From Paratinospora sagittata (lineage: Eukaryota > Streptophyta > Magnoliopsida > Ranunculales > Menispermaceae), in NCBI GenBank assembly GCA_035771175.1, contig CM069610.1, forward strand, positions 19,562,001 to 19,626,000: a stretch of 64,000 bases of DNA, read 5' to 3'. The notes under the pieces were generated by a model. It had not been told where the DNA came from and made no database searches. It worked only from the letters and a program-made list of their open reading frames with translations. Below are positions 33,401 through 44,095 of this stretch, piece after piece (positions within the stretch are counted from its first letter, which is position 1; the number at the start of each line of letters is the position of its first letter). A program made the translations under genes and the position numbers.

Positions 33401-34345
33401 ATATTTCCAGCAAGTCAAGACCACTTCCACATGTTCATTTCCCTCACAAGTGGCTGCAATGGTCAAGGCATGTGTCTCATTTCACTTGCAAAGTGGATGC
33501 ATATGGGCAATACACATGTAACATATTACTTGCAAGGTGTTTGCAAAGGCTTAATTTAGCAAATGATAAAATGAGCTTAAACAGCCCCTAAGTGGCTGAT
33601 ATAGGCAATACATGTGTTAATTCACTTGCTAGGTGGATGCTAAACAAATGAGACATTTGTTGCATACATGCACCCACCATGTGCACACCATCCCACTTTC
33701 ATCATATTTCTTTATTGTTTTTTTTATTTTTTTATTTTTATCCTTGGGCCCACATACACATAAATACACTTATTATACACCTAAAGGTCAAGTACATACG
33801 TATACGTGTACAAATATGCCTAACAATACGTATTAGTCAATGTAATTGTTTGACTCCTACACACGGGGTGTTACATGCCATGTTATGAATATAACTCTAA
33901 TAAGAAAAGACATGAAGAAAACTCCATACGAATTGTGAAAAGGGAGAATTCCAAACATAGGATACTTTAGGGTTTCCGAATGTAAGTGTTACATCTTGAA
34001 CGAAAAGGACAATCTAGATAAATTTGACCCTCAGTCTAACATTAATATGTTTTTAGGATATTCTTCCCATAGTAGAGCTTACAAAGTCTTTAACAAGACA
34101 ACCAAAACTGTGGAAAAATCAGCTCATGTGAATTTTGATGAAAGTGATCCAAGAGAGGAAATTTGCAAAAACTTAGAAAAACTAGATCTTGATGAAGAAG
34201 ATGAAATTTCTGAGAATTTTATCGACATTGAAGAAAAGTATCAGTCAATACAAGTTTCAAAGAATTCTAGACTTCTTGTTGATCATCCTAAGGAACAAAT
34301 TTTAGGAGACCCATCCAAATGAGTGTAAACTAGAGCAGTTTTATA
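30484..34345 (+). pseudogene. A2 pol: protease, pre-integrase, integrase (split by a gypsy LTR)
   Basis: The protease motif reads WYLNSGCSRHMSGD; the catalytic Asp is Asn here (AAT at 30493-30495). A pre-integrase domain follows (HNLLRISQLCDKGY, CEPCQLGKHTKS). The integrase opens HMDLFGPTHSQSLG-x-KSYVFVIVDD, but about 40 residues are missing before RSDRGGEFVNKNL (junction near 31126-31131). It goes on to TPQQNGVVERKNRTLQEM and is then cut at 31345. After the LTR (31346-33875) it resumes at 33881 and reads the integrase C-terminal part, including NMFLGYSSHSRAYKVFNK. Confidence 0.88.
31346..33875 (-). mobile_element. Gypsy-type solo LTR (2530 bp) in A2 integrase
   Basis: Starts TGTCACGACCCC and ends CGGGGTGTTACA, with 5-bp flanks TTCCA (31341-31345) and TGCCA (33876-33880) that differ at one base. 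Same family as 27313-28464 and 35362-37433, but longest. Minus orientation is inferred as for those copies. An AGAGGAAATAAGGTGAGC-type stretch near 31766 is shared with the copy at 35362. Confidence 0.8.
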
Positions 34346-35356
34346 AAAAGATCAAGGGCATGTAGCCTTTGTATCTCAACTAAAACCTTCAAAGGTTGAA
34401 AAAGCTCTAAATGATGAAAATTGGATTCTTTCTATGCAAGAAGAGTTAGGACACTTCACCTGAAATAATGTCTGGAAATTAGTACCTCGACCATCACATC
34501 AATCTGTTATTGGTACTAAATGGGTATTCAAAAACAAAAAGGATGATAAAGTCATCATTGTGCGAAACAAGGCTAGACTTGTTGCACAAGGATACAATCA
34601 GGAAGAAGGAATAGATTTTGAAGAAACCTTTGCACTTGTAGCAAGATTAGAGGCAATTAGAATGCTATTGGCCTATGTTTGCTATAAGAATTTTCCACTA
34701 TACCAAATGGACGTAAAGAGTGCTTTCCTAAATGGATATATTCAAGAAGAAGTATATGTGGAACAATCCCCAGGTTTCGAGGATTCTCAGAACCCATATC
34801 ATGTGTACAGGCTAAACAAAGCTTTATATGGTTTAAGACAAGCACCTAGAGCCTGAGACGACAAACTTAGTACATTCATACTATAACATGATTTTTGTAA
34901 AGGGATACTTGATCCAACCTTATTCATAAAGCTCAAAGATAATAACATGTTTTTTGTGCAAATATATGTTGACGATATTATCTTTGGTGCTTCAAATGGT
35001 CATCTTTGCAAATAATTTTCAAATTTAATGCAAGATGAATTTGAGATGAGTATGATGGGTGAATTAACATACTTTCTTGGCCTGCAAATCAAACAATTAC
35101 CTAATGGTATATTTTTGTGCTAGAGCAAGTATGCTAAGGACATGATTAAGAAATTAAAGCTTGAAAACTTGAAATCAATAGACACCCCATGCAACTCGGC
35201 TATCAAAATGGATAATGATGAAAAAGGAAAACCAGTAGACACAAAGCTTTATCGGAGCATGATTGGCAGCTTGTTATATCTTATAGCAAGTAGACTTGAT
35301 CTAATGTTTAGTGTGTGTCTGTGCTAGGTTCCAATCTAGTCCTAGAGAATCCCACC
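34346..35356 (+). pseudogene. A2 pol: reverse transcriptase
   Basis: Reads [10 protein letters not shown], then [20 protein letters not shown], then [20 protein letters not shown], then [18 protein letters not shown]. The catalytic YVDDI is intact at 34965-34979, followed by GELTYFLGLQIKQ and DTPCNSAIKMDNDEKGKPVD. Stops include TGA for Trp after APRA (34854-34856). It ends at the solo LTR at 35362; the RNase H continues at 37439. Confidence 0.9.
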
Positions 35357-35361
35357 TAAAG

Positions 35362-37433
35362 TGTCACGACGCCTCTGACGTAGGCTGACGTCATGACCGG
35401 CACAATGTACTATACACTGTACATACCCGTATACAGTATACAATACACTGTCAGCCTTCACGTACTCTCACAATCCATCCCAAACTTACAGAATTTTTTT
35501 TTCTATACCACAAATCAAATCCAATCAACTAGCTATATAGATGATCATTCTACTCACATTCATTTCATTCATTCCACAAATTAAATTCCCAACTGATAAA
35601 TACATTTCATCATCCCAAGCATTATATAAGATTACCACACAACCCATCTAGGTGATAGTATATTTATAGTATGTGATAATTATACATATCAAAATAACAA
35701 ACATATAACCTATTTCCTCCAAGCATACATACACATACCAGACGAAGGCTCACGTGAGTATCACTCACGGAATTTTCCTTTTCCCTTCGACTCAATACCT
35801 GAAATATTAGAGGAAATAGGGTGAGCAAACAACAGCTGAGTGAATATAGTTCTTGAGATGACAATTATATACATTTAGAGAAATATGACATTTAAAATCA
35901 TTTCAAACACTTATTCAACACATGCATCATTCAACAAATATATCATACATGTCAACAACATAAATTGCATGAGTTTTCAATAACACAATGCACAATCTCC
36001 CTCCTCCGCAAGGCAAGAGAGCGGGTCTAACCCTTGTATGGCCGTACAAGGTAGACACAGCCTCTCATTACCCAATTCACAATCATTTCAAGGGTCGCAA
36101 CCCTTGTTAGGACAGACCTACTGACAATGAGGACTCGCAAAACCTCATCTGGGTCTAATTCCTAACGAAATGACAATGAGGAATCGCAAAACCTCATCAT
36201 TAAAAGCTCCAATTGCTAAAATCAGTTTGCATGATCCATAAAACTCAATGCATTATATATCAATATAACATGCATACAATCAAACATTTTATATGCATAC
36301 AATGCCATACAAGAACCAAATCAAGGAAACTATACTCACAGTGGTTACACGGGTTTTCTAAACCAACCCCTAAAATCGAGCAACAATAAACGTCATTGTT
36401 TCCTCAAAAGCGTTTATCCATGCCCTTAAGCCTCAATTTAAACACTCAAATTACCCATAGAGTATCATGAGAATCATCATTTACCATATCAGTAGCTACT
36501 AAAATATCAAATCACTGTTCATAGTACTATTCACTATTCACTATTCATTTTTACTATTTGTCCGAAAGATGTAAATTGTATTAAAATTGTCAAATGGTCT
36601 CCAAAAATCATGAAATTGAATCTAACCACATATTCGGGGTTCTAACAGTCCAGGGAGCATTTTTCTACCTTTCTAGCGGATTTTCATTCACGTTGGGTCA
36701 AAACCCCAATTTTTTGAAAACGCCGTAAAACGGCTCCAATAACAAAAATTACTCCGCTAGAATTGTTACATCTAGCTTAGAGATCAATTTCACGAAGAAA
36801 GAGAGTGAAAATCACTTACCGCGGTTTCGGATTTCGCGCGAAGTCCGCGTTCTCCCTTCGTTCTTCTTTCCTTTCTCTCTGTCTGCTCGTTCTTCTTTCT
36901 GCAGCAACTTCTCTTTTCTTTTCTTTTTCTTTTTTTTATTCTTTTTTTCTTTTTCAACGTTAGAGAGTGGAAAGAGATTGAAATGAGAGAGTTGATATTT
37001 TTTATACTAAATGATCCCATACTCATCCTCTAACTTAGTAAAACAACTTCCCCATTTTAATATTTAATTTTCATTCATTAAATCATTTAATAATTCATTT
37101 TCAAGCAACACCATTTAATAATTCACTTATTTCACATGTATTCATATACACACATGCATTACATCTGCATTAAGTCCTTCAATCATACTCCAATCCACAT
37201 ATTTCATGAACCAACCTCATAAATTAATCAATTTAATTCAACTCCATTTTTTTTAATTGTAAGCACTCATATTAGATGATCTCATATGTATCATCTGCAT
37301 TGTATAAGTTTATTTATTTACTACTACTCATACACGCGCATATTTAGCTCATACGTATAAAATATGTGTATTATACATCTTGATATACGTGTAATTTAAC
37401 GTATATATATAATTAAAATTACGGGGTGTTACA
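35362..37433 (-). mobile_element. Gypsy-type solo LTR (2072 bp) in A2 pol
   Basis: Starts TGTCACGACGCC and ends CGGGGTGTTACA, flanked by perfect TAAAG duplications (35357-35361 and 37434-37438). The inner segment TACTGTACATACCCGTATACAGTA near the left end is self-complementary. Shares the motif TGACGTAGGCTGACGTCA with the copy at 27313 in slightly different form. Confidence 0.87.
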
Positions 37434-37438
37434 TAAAG

Positions 37439-38068
37439 TGTGTGAAGAAAAATTAAATATGTTAGTGGGACTATTGATCTAGGAATTTGGTATTCAAAAC
37501 GTACTTCCTTTAAGCTTAAGAGTTATGTTAAATCTGACTACACTTATAGTCTAATTGATATGAAGAGTACCTTAGGATTTTGTCACTGTATGGAAAATTC
37601 ACTAATTTCTTGGTTTAGCAAGAAACAAAATTCAGTGGCATTATCCATAGCTGAAGCGAAATATGTGGTAACTGGGAGTTTTTGTGCACAAGTGTTATAT
37701 ATGAAACAACAACTTGAAGATTACCAAATTCACATTGAGTGTGCTGAGATTTTCTGTGACAATAAAAGTGCGGTCAATATTTCCAAAAATCTAGTATTAC
37801 ACTCAAAGACTAAGCATATTGAAATTAGACACCATTTCCTAAGGAGGATATTAAAATTAGGCACCATTTCCTAAGGGATCATGTACAAAAAGGAGATGTA
37901 AAATTGACCCATGTTGGCACAAAGGATGAATTAGTAGATATTTTTACAAAAGCATTGCCAAAGGATGAATTAGTAGATATTTTTACAAAAACATTGCCAA
38001 TGGATCAATTTGTACACATTCAAAGAGAATTGGGAATGTTTAGCGAATCAAATGCATTAAATCTTTGA
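37439..38068 (+). pseudogene. A2 pol: RNase H
   Basis: Encodes the copia RNase H block: LGFCHCMENSLISWFSKKQNSVALS, EAKYV, CDNKSAVNIS and [14 protein letters not shown]. Two short tandem duplications disrupt the end: ACCATTTCCTAAGG with flanks (37832-37876) and a 41-bp unit containing GATGAATTAGTAGATATTTT (about 37925-38000). Pol ends near 38068. Confidence 0.88.
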
Positions 38069-38149
38069 TATCTTTAAGTCATTTGATTGTGAGAACATTA
38101 TCAAATCAAGTGTTATAATTTTGACAAAAAATTATGATCTCAGAAGCAA

Positions 38150-38395
38150 CAACACATTGTAGTGAGCTATAACACACTAATACTCTGTCTGGAGACAGTG
38201 TACAACGCACTATAGGCAGGTACAACACACTATAGCTTGGGACTTAGAATTTTTCAAAGAATCATATTTTCTATCCCAGCACGCTATAGAGAAGCTACAA
38301 AGCGCTATAGCAGTTTCTATAGGAAACTGAGTTTCAGTTGTCAAAGCGACAACGCACTATAAGAAGGAATCTTTTTAGTGAGTACTTAAACAACG
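38150..38395. repeat. CACTATAG dyad words in the spacer after A2 pol
   Basis: Several copies of CGCACTATAG, CACACTATAGC, CACGCTATAGAG and AGCGCTATAGCAG occur in about 240 bp. The 16-mer TACAACGCACTATAGG (38201-38216) is identical to one in the A2 right LTR (41411-41426). So the promoter-side array words also occur between pol and the downstream ORF. Confidence 0.75.
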
Positions 38396-38598
38396 CCAAT
38401 GATCGTTATTCATTTCAAACACACTCACTCATTACTCTCACTCTCAATAGGTCGCTATACCTAACCCTCAAGCTCACTATTGCTCATTCGTAACAGTTTT
38501 GTGAGTGATTCAAACCATTTCCTTCATCCAATATTCAATTTAGCTTTGAATTACTCTCTAGATTTGTTCCAAATCAAAATCCCTAATCATCTAGGGAA

Positions 38599-40185
38599 TG
38601 GCTCCCAAACGACATAAGCTTCAAATTCGCACCAAACGTCCTCGAGGAACCATCACTTGAAATCCAGAGTTGCGGGAAAAGCAACGATTTGATCGTCCTA
38701 CTCGACCATGCACTGGAATTGTGCGAACACCATCTGGGCCAGCATAGTATAAAGAAATTGAAGCCTGCTACGTGTCACGGATTGTGACAATGGTGCTTGG
38801 ATCGACTACGAATTTTTTTGGAAGAGAAAGATCTACATTGAGGAATTCTTCGCTCATTAGGGTTGGATACTCTTTGTTACATACAAGAGCAAGTGGTACC
38901 CGACGCTTGTACGAATTTTCTACACAAATTTGAAGCCCAAGCACGAAGCAGGATACATGCCCACCACTACTGTTCTTGGTCACTACCTTGAGGTATCCCC
39001 TACGCATTTAGCTGAATATTTCAAAATTCCTACTGAAAACAGGGTGATAGCCACAGTGGTTGAGAATAAAGTTCAATTCCCAGGGTATGATCCATTGGTA
39101 GCACTGAATTTGCTATCCAATGAGGTTCATTCAAGTGTTCCAAATCCTTTGTTTAGCACTTCTTTCAAGTTCATATTGTGAGTAGGTTGTTCCAGCCTAG
39201 GGAGGGTAGTCAGACCAATGTCAATGTGGTCGACTTGTTTCTCACTTGGTATCTTTACACCAAAACCTATGTAGATCTCACATAACTCATTCTTGACTAC
39301 ATGGATTCCATCAAGTATATGAAGAGAGATATACCTTTTGCCATGCATCTCACTAGAATCTTTGAGGACACATTCATTGATTTGTCAAAGGAAAGAGATG
39401 CTAAGAGTCTAACTTCAAATGAGAGGATAGGATCGACTATTGTTAAGCATATGAACTATTCACATTACAAGTCAAAGAGAAGGTGAATGCATAAGAATGA
39501 ACTCCCTCAAAGAGTAGAGCAAAGATCATATTCGAGCACCAAGATTGGTGATGATCCTCCGGTGGATTCCGAGGAGACCAGGTCTGATGCTAGAGCTCCG
39601 AGAGACCCAGAGATTGGAGATGACCATGGACATGAGGCTACTTCAGCTCCTATCCAGATGTATTGGGTCCAAGTTCAGTTGCACCCGCTTCCATGACCAT
39701 AGAAGCTCAAAAAGGTGATCATCTCTCTCTACCAGTTGATACACAGAGAGATCCCTGCTTCTCAACCATCTTCTTCTCATGCTACCACTACACTAGAGCT
39801 ATTAGCTATAGTACAACAGATTCAGGTATTGCAGGACAGTCAAACTTCTATGTTTGCATCTATCACATCTTCACTGACTGCCTTGGCTACACAAATGGAC
39901 AAACAAGAGAGATTATTGATTAATCTTCGGGTCATCTGCTATAGCTTCATCATCTACAGAGATCCCTTTGTGGTACTCTTGTATTGAGCAGACTATTAGA
40001 GGTACGGTCGGTCAGGGAGTGCAGAGCTCCTCTACAATCATCATGGACATCGACACCACCTCACTTACGACGAACCCCAGTCCCCTCTACCTATACTGCA
40101 CCAAGCCGTTCTTTACGTCCGTCTACTGCATCTGTAGATGAGATTATTCGAGATTTGGTTCGAGATATGCTTTCATTCTAGGTCC
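38599..40185 (+). pseudogene. A2 downstream ORF (plant transposon-protein domain; env-position ORF)
   Basis: Opens MAPKRHKLQIRTKRPRG. In shifting frames it gives LVREFYTNLKPKHEAGYMP, then TTVLGHYLEVSPTHLAEYFKIP and FPGYDPLVALNLLS, a pattern I associate with the 'putative plant transposon protein' domain. A Ser/Thr-rich stretch follows and a Leu/Gln heptad-like segment (LELLAIVQQIQVLQDSQTS, MDKQERLL) near 39800-39925. The SIRE/Maximus clade often has an extra ORF in this place, called env-like. At least three frameshifts and several stops. No membrane segment is evident. Confidence 0.65.
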
Positions 40186-40598
40186 CTTTCTTTTTTAGAT
40201 TTCAAAAGGGGGACAACATGTGTGCTTAAAAGTAATGGAGTGTTGTATTTCTCAGGGGGAGAGGTCATGTATTTAGGGGGAGGTTTTTTGAATACATGTT
40301 GTTTGTTGTCTTTGTGTGTGGTATGTCTCATATATTTGTTGATTTACTTGTTGATTTTCATGATATATATGTTTGTTGTGTGATAGGTTTGTATGTTTGA
40401 TGTTCGTTTATATTCTTCATGATAATGTGACACAATGCCTACAATGATTTTCTTGATTGATTGTCTCTCATGTTGAATATGATATGAATCATGCATGCAT
40501 CATGACTAATTTCTCTCAAAATATTTTAAAAGTCATACATACTTAATATTCTTCTAAGGCCAACATTGATTGCTTGAAATCATCAAAGAAAGGAAGAT
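40186..40598 (+). other. A2 3' untranslated region and polypurine tract
   Basis: GTTTG- and GGGGA-rich stretch after the downstream ORF, ending in AAAGAAAGGAAGAT just before the right LTR at 40599. No ORF of interest. Confidence 0.7.
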
Positions 40599-41034
40599 TG
40601 TTGAACCAATGTCCCTCGTGGTTGAAATTCAATGGTGAATTTTGATGATTACAAACAATGTGCTTACTTAACCTCAGTTTGTGTCTCCAAGCTATAATCT
40701 TTCAGATATGATTACAAAGAATCAACCAAGAAGATGAGACAATCAAAGATGACTCAGCTAAAAGATGATGCCGTAGAAGCTCAAGACCAACCTCATAGTC
40801 ATCAACTGAAGATCTTGTAGAAGTCATTTTAGAGTTGGTCTTCCAGCAAAAAAATATTTCATTTCCTTAGAGTAGTCATAATATTTTTCTAAGATGATTT
40901 GATTGCATAAAATGTTTTTCAAATGCTTTAGAATGGTTTTCAAAGTCTTTAGAATGATTTGATTTCTTAAGCATTTCATTTGAAATCATTTGGACATGGT
41001 TGTAGTGCTTTTATGTTAAAAAGTCATAATTTTT

Positions 41035-41445
41035 CAGAAGGCCTACAACGTGCTACAGGGTCCTATAGCCCGCTGTTCCCATGTCTGGGAATTTAAGAAT
41101 TTCTGTCTATTTATGCTATAGCTTGTTATACCTTTCTATAGCGCGCTATTGGTCCATCTCAGAAATTCCCAAATTTTCATCGCTTAAGTTATAGCTCGCT
41201 ATTGTCTTGAATAGCCCACTATTGGTTGTTTGATGAAAATCCAATTTTTCAGTAACTTAAGTTATAGCCCATTATAGGCTGCTACAGCGTGCTATAGAGC
41301 TGTGACTGAGAAACCCAACTCTCAGGTTTTTGACACAACGTCTTGTTACAAGGATTATAGCCCACTATAGAGGTAGAACAATTCAAATTGTTCAACTATG
41401 TTGTAATCGCTACAACGCACTATAGGACTTTATAGAGCTCTATAC
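41035..41445. repeat. CTATAG dyad array in the A2 right LTR
   Basis: Counterpart of the array at 20215-20640: CAACGTGCTACAGGG, CTATAGCCCGC, CTATAGCTTGTTATACC, CTATAGCGCGCTATTGG, GCGTGCTATAGAGC, TACAACGCACTATAGG. Some words differ between the two LTRs by C/T changes. Confidence 0.78.
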
Positions 41446-42126
41446 CAACCCTGTAAGCGAAAACTGACAAGTTTGGGTTTGTGAATGTTGAGTGTATTGT
41501 TTCTTTCCTCTTTTGTGTAACACCATTTTTCCATGATTTCCAAAATTCATTAGCAAATATAATTAAGGAAAAAATTTCTAGAAAAGCTGAAACGAAAATT
41601 TGAATACTCAAATCTTATTGGTTTACCAAAACTGTAGTTTTCGAATTGAAGAGATGTTTTTCTATTTAAACAAAGGTTTGCTCATTTTGAAACTCATGAA
41701 CTCCAAACGTTTTAGAGAGTTAGTCTCACATTCAAATGAGAGTTCTTAAAAGTGTTTTCAAGTGCTTTAACTTCAAAGAGATTTGATTTTGAGTTGTATC
41801 ACTCTGATTTTACTTTATCAAATTTCAACGTCTTTTCACCAAAAGAAAAGTCTTGCATCGTGGTAACCTCTTCAGCACTGTTCTTCAATCTCTATCTTTT
41901 GATGGGTATACAAGAATACGATCTTAGGATTTTGAGTGTAAGTAGAAGATTTCTTGGTAAGAATAACATTTTCAGTTTGTTTGTTCAAGTTCTGTATTTC
42001 ATATTTCATTCATTAACGGTTCTTGTATTGGTGATCAGTGTATCACTGTTGAGCTGTGAGCGGTGTGCTTAGGCTCGGCTGAGGTTGCTCTCACACCTTT
42101 AAAGTGAGTTGTTGTAATCGATTTTT

Positions 42127-42224
42127 ATCCTCACCCGTAAAGTTGGATCCATTAGTGGTTGGGTTTGGAAAATCTTGGTCAAGGGCGACCAAGTCGTGGA
42201 CGTAGGCAGATTTTGCCAAACCAC
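42127..42224 (+). promoter_or_regulatory. Three-hairpin block in the A2 right LTR
   Basis: Hairpin 1: TATCC with GGATC around ACCCGTAA. Hairpin 2: CTTGGTC (42174-42180) with GACCAAG (42187-42193). Hairpin 3: GTGG (42196-42199) with CCAC (42221-42224), inner GGCA with TGCC. Confidence 0.7.
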
Positions 42225-42763
42225 GTTAAATTGTTGTGTTCCTTCTCTTGCCTTTGCCTTTCCTTTATTTTGAAAGGTAGAAAAACTTGCAACCTGTTAA
42301 TCCAATTACCCTCATGTCCCATATGAGAGAAGATATTTTGATGATTAGAAATCACATTCCTACTAAGATATTATTGTACATTGCACATTTAATTGTGCAT
42401 GGAGATTCGCTCAAATTCGATAATGCATGGTGGAAGAGTCATCAAGTTCACAATCAGATTGAAAACCATGATCGTTTGAAGTTCAATATTATGTTATTAA
42501 TCATCTAGGATTGTAGAATCTCCGGTGTCATATAATTCAGCAAGTCATTCTCTTTTATGCATATTTGCATGTTTTTCTCACATTTTCTTCAAAAAGAAAA
42601 TGATTTTGACCGATTCGATTTTGAAAGTTTTTCGATTGGTTTTTTATCATTTTTGATGAATCTTTTAATGGTCATTTTGATCTAAATTTGTTGAGCTTTA
42701 AATTGGTTAATCAAGTTTTGAAAATTTGAAAAATATCGAAAATCAGTTTTTAGTGCTCCATAA

Positions 42764-43165
42764 GGGCGCTGACAGCTCATCAGGACGCTCATGTACCAGT
42801 TACTTAGTGACAAGCCAGCATGTTAGGACACTGATGAAGTGTCAGGACGCTAATGGGGTATGGGTTGGATTATATGTTCGTTCATGTCAGGATGCTACTC
42901 ATTTAGGAATGCCCTCATAGAACCAACCTGTTGAAACTAACAATTGAATGTCAGGATGCTGATCATGTGCGCTTATGGGTTTTTAATGTTTTAAACCTGT
43001 CAGGACGCTACTCAAGCATTAGCGCCCTCATTGTTTTCTGGGTTTGCAAGTTTCAAAGTCCATCAGGATGCTCACAATGTATGAGCGCCCTCAAAGACAG
43101 AAAATGATGAATGTTATTTGTTGCGTTAGGATGCTTATGATGCATTAAGACACTCATGTAACACT
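42764..43165. repeat. AGGACGCT...AGCGCCCTCA dyad array, left LTR of C
   Basis: AGGGCGCTGACAGCTCATCAGGACGCTCATG opens the array (split here: AGGGCGCT, then AGGACGCT). Then CAGGACGCTAATG, CAGGATGCTACTC, CAGGACGCTACTC with TTAGCGCCCTCATTG, and CAGGATGCTCAC with GAGCGCCCTCAAAG. Same words as in family B although the rest of the LTR is unlike B. Confidence 0.85.
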
Positions 43166-43803
43166 GTCATAAAGCTGATAAAGATTTCAGCTTGTGCAGA
43201 TTTTCTGAACTTTATATTTTCTCGAATGCACAGAGGATTCAGGAGTTGTGGCACAAACTGAATCAAACCATTTCTATGAAATAATTTGACCATTTGATTT
43301 GAAATCCGTTTGAGCGCCAAAATACTTTTTCGAAGATTGAAATTCAAGTGTTGTTTATATATACACTGCACTTTAAGTCGTTAAAAAGATACAACAATAG
43401 AAGATAACTTTTGAAATTGTTTGCGCAAAAAATCTTGAAATATATATATTTTTTTCACTGCAAAAACTCTTGCAAATCTTGCGAAAAACTTTGATACATC
43501 TTTTCTTCTGGATTCACTGGTTTTACATTTCAAATCTTTCAAAATCTATCGAAGGAAAAAAGGAGCTAGGAACCTTTATTTTTCAGTTGCTCTTCATTTC
43601 ATATCTATTACTGAATCAGTGCCAACTGAGGTTCAATACAAAGCTCTGTAAGTATTTCGTTGATTCTTGGTAAAGGAATCAAAACTCTATACTTGTATTT
43701 CAGTACATTAAGTGACTATGTGTGTCACTTGGTTAGAGCAAGTGTTGTTCATGCTGTAATAGTTTTTCTCACACCCGCGCAGTTGAGAAGGTTGTAAAGA
43801 TTT

Positions 43804-43893
43804 GATTCTCACCCGTAAGAGAATCAGTTAGTGGAGTTTGGAGAAAATCCTAATTGAGGAGGTTAGGTAGTGGACGTAGGTGCGCCTAACCAC
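43804..43893 (+). promoter_or_regulatory. Three-hairpin block in the left LTR of C
   Basis: Hairpin 1: GATTCTC (43804-43810) with GAGAATC (43819-43825), loop ACCCGTAA, a perfect stem. Hairpin 2: CCTAAT (43849-43854) with GTTAGG (43862-43867), one G-T pair. Hairpin 3: GTGG (43870-43873) with CCAC (43890-43893), inner TAGG with CCTA. Confidence 0.75.
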
Positions 43894-44046
43894 TATAAAT
43901 CTTGTATACTGTTGTTGTTGTTTATCATTTACTATTACTTTATGCAAACTACCATAACCTGCTTCAATTTGTAAACTGTTTTAAGAAAGGTATAACCTGT
44001 TTTTGTGTCCAATTCCCCTCCTCTTGGACACACCTGGGCTAACAAT

Positions 44047-44061
44047 TGGTATCAGAGTAGG
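44047..44061 (+). promoter_or_regulatory. Primer-binding site of C
   Basis: TGGTATCAGAGTAGG, two bases after the LTR end, is complementary to initiator tRNA-Met. Confidence 0.9.
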
Positions 44062-44095
44062 TTATCCATCAAAGTATCTAACCATCTTTGATTAA

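Larger units (their letters stand above)
40599..42294 (+). mobile_element. Right LTR of A2, main part
   Basis: Starts TGTTGAACCAATGTCC after the polypurine tract and matches the left LTR along its length. Contains the CTATAG array (41035-41445) and the hairpin block (42127-42224). Cut at 42294 by element C; the last 42 bp (52569-52610, ending GGGCCAACA) lie beyond C. Confidence 0.9.
42295..44044 (+). mobile_element. Left LTR of element C (1750 bp)
   Basis: Starts TGTTAATCC and ends GGGCTAACA. Contains the AGGACGCT array (42764-43165), a TATA-like TTTATATATAC (43354-43364) and the hairpin block (43804-43893). Differs visibly from the right LTR by substitutions and small indels, so the insertion is not recent. 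Confidence 0.92.

Noticed and set aside
33334..33888. Cluster of short plus-strand frames
   Set aside because: Inside a gypsy-type solo LTR; overlapping frames without domain content.
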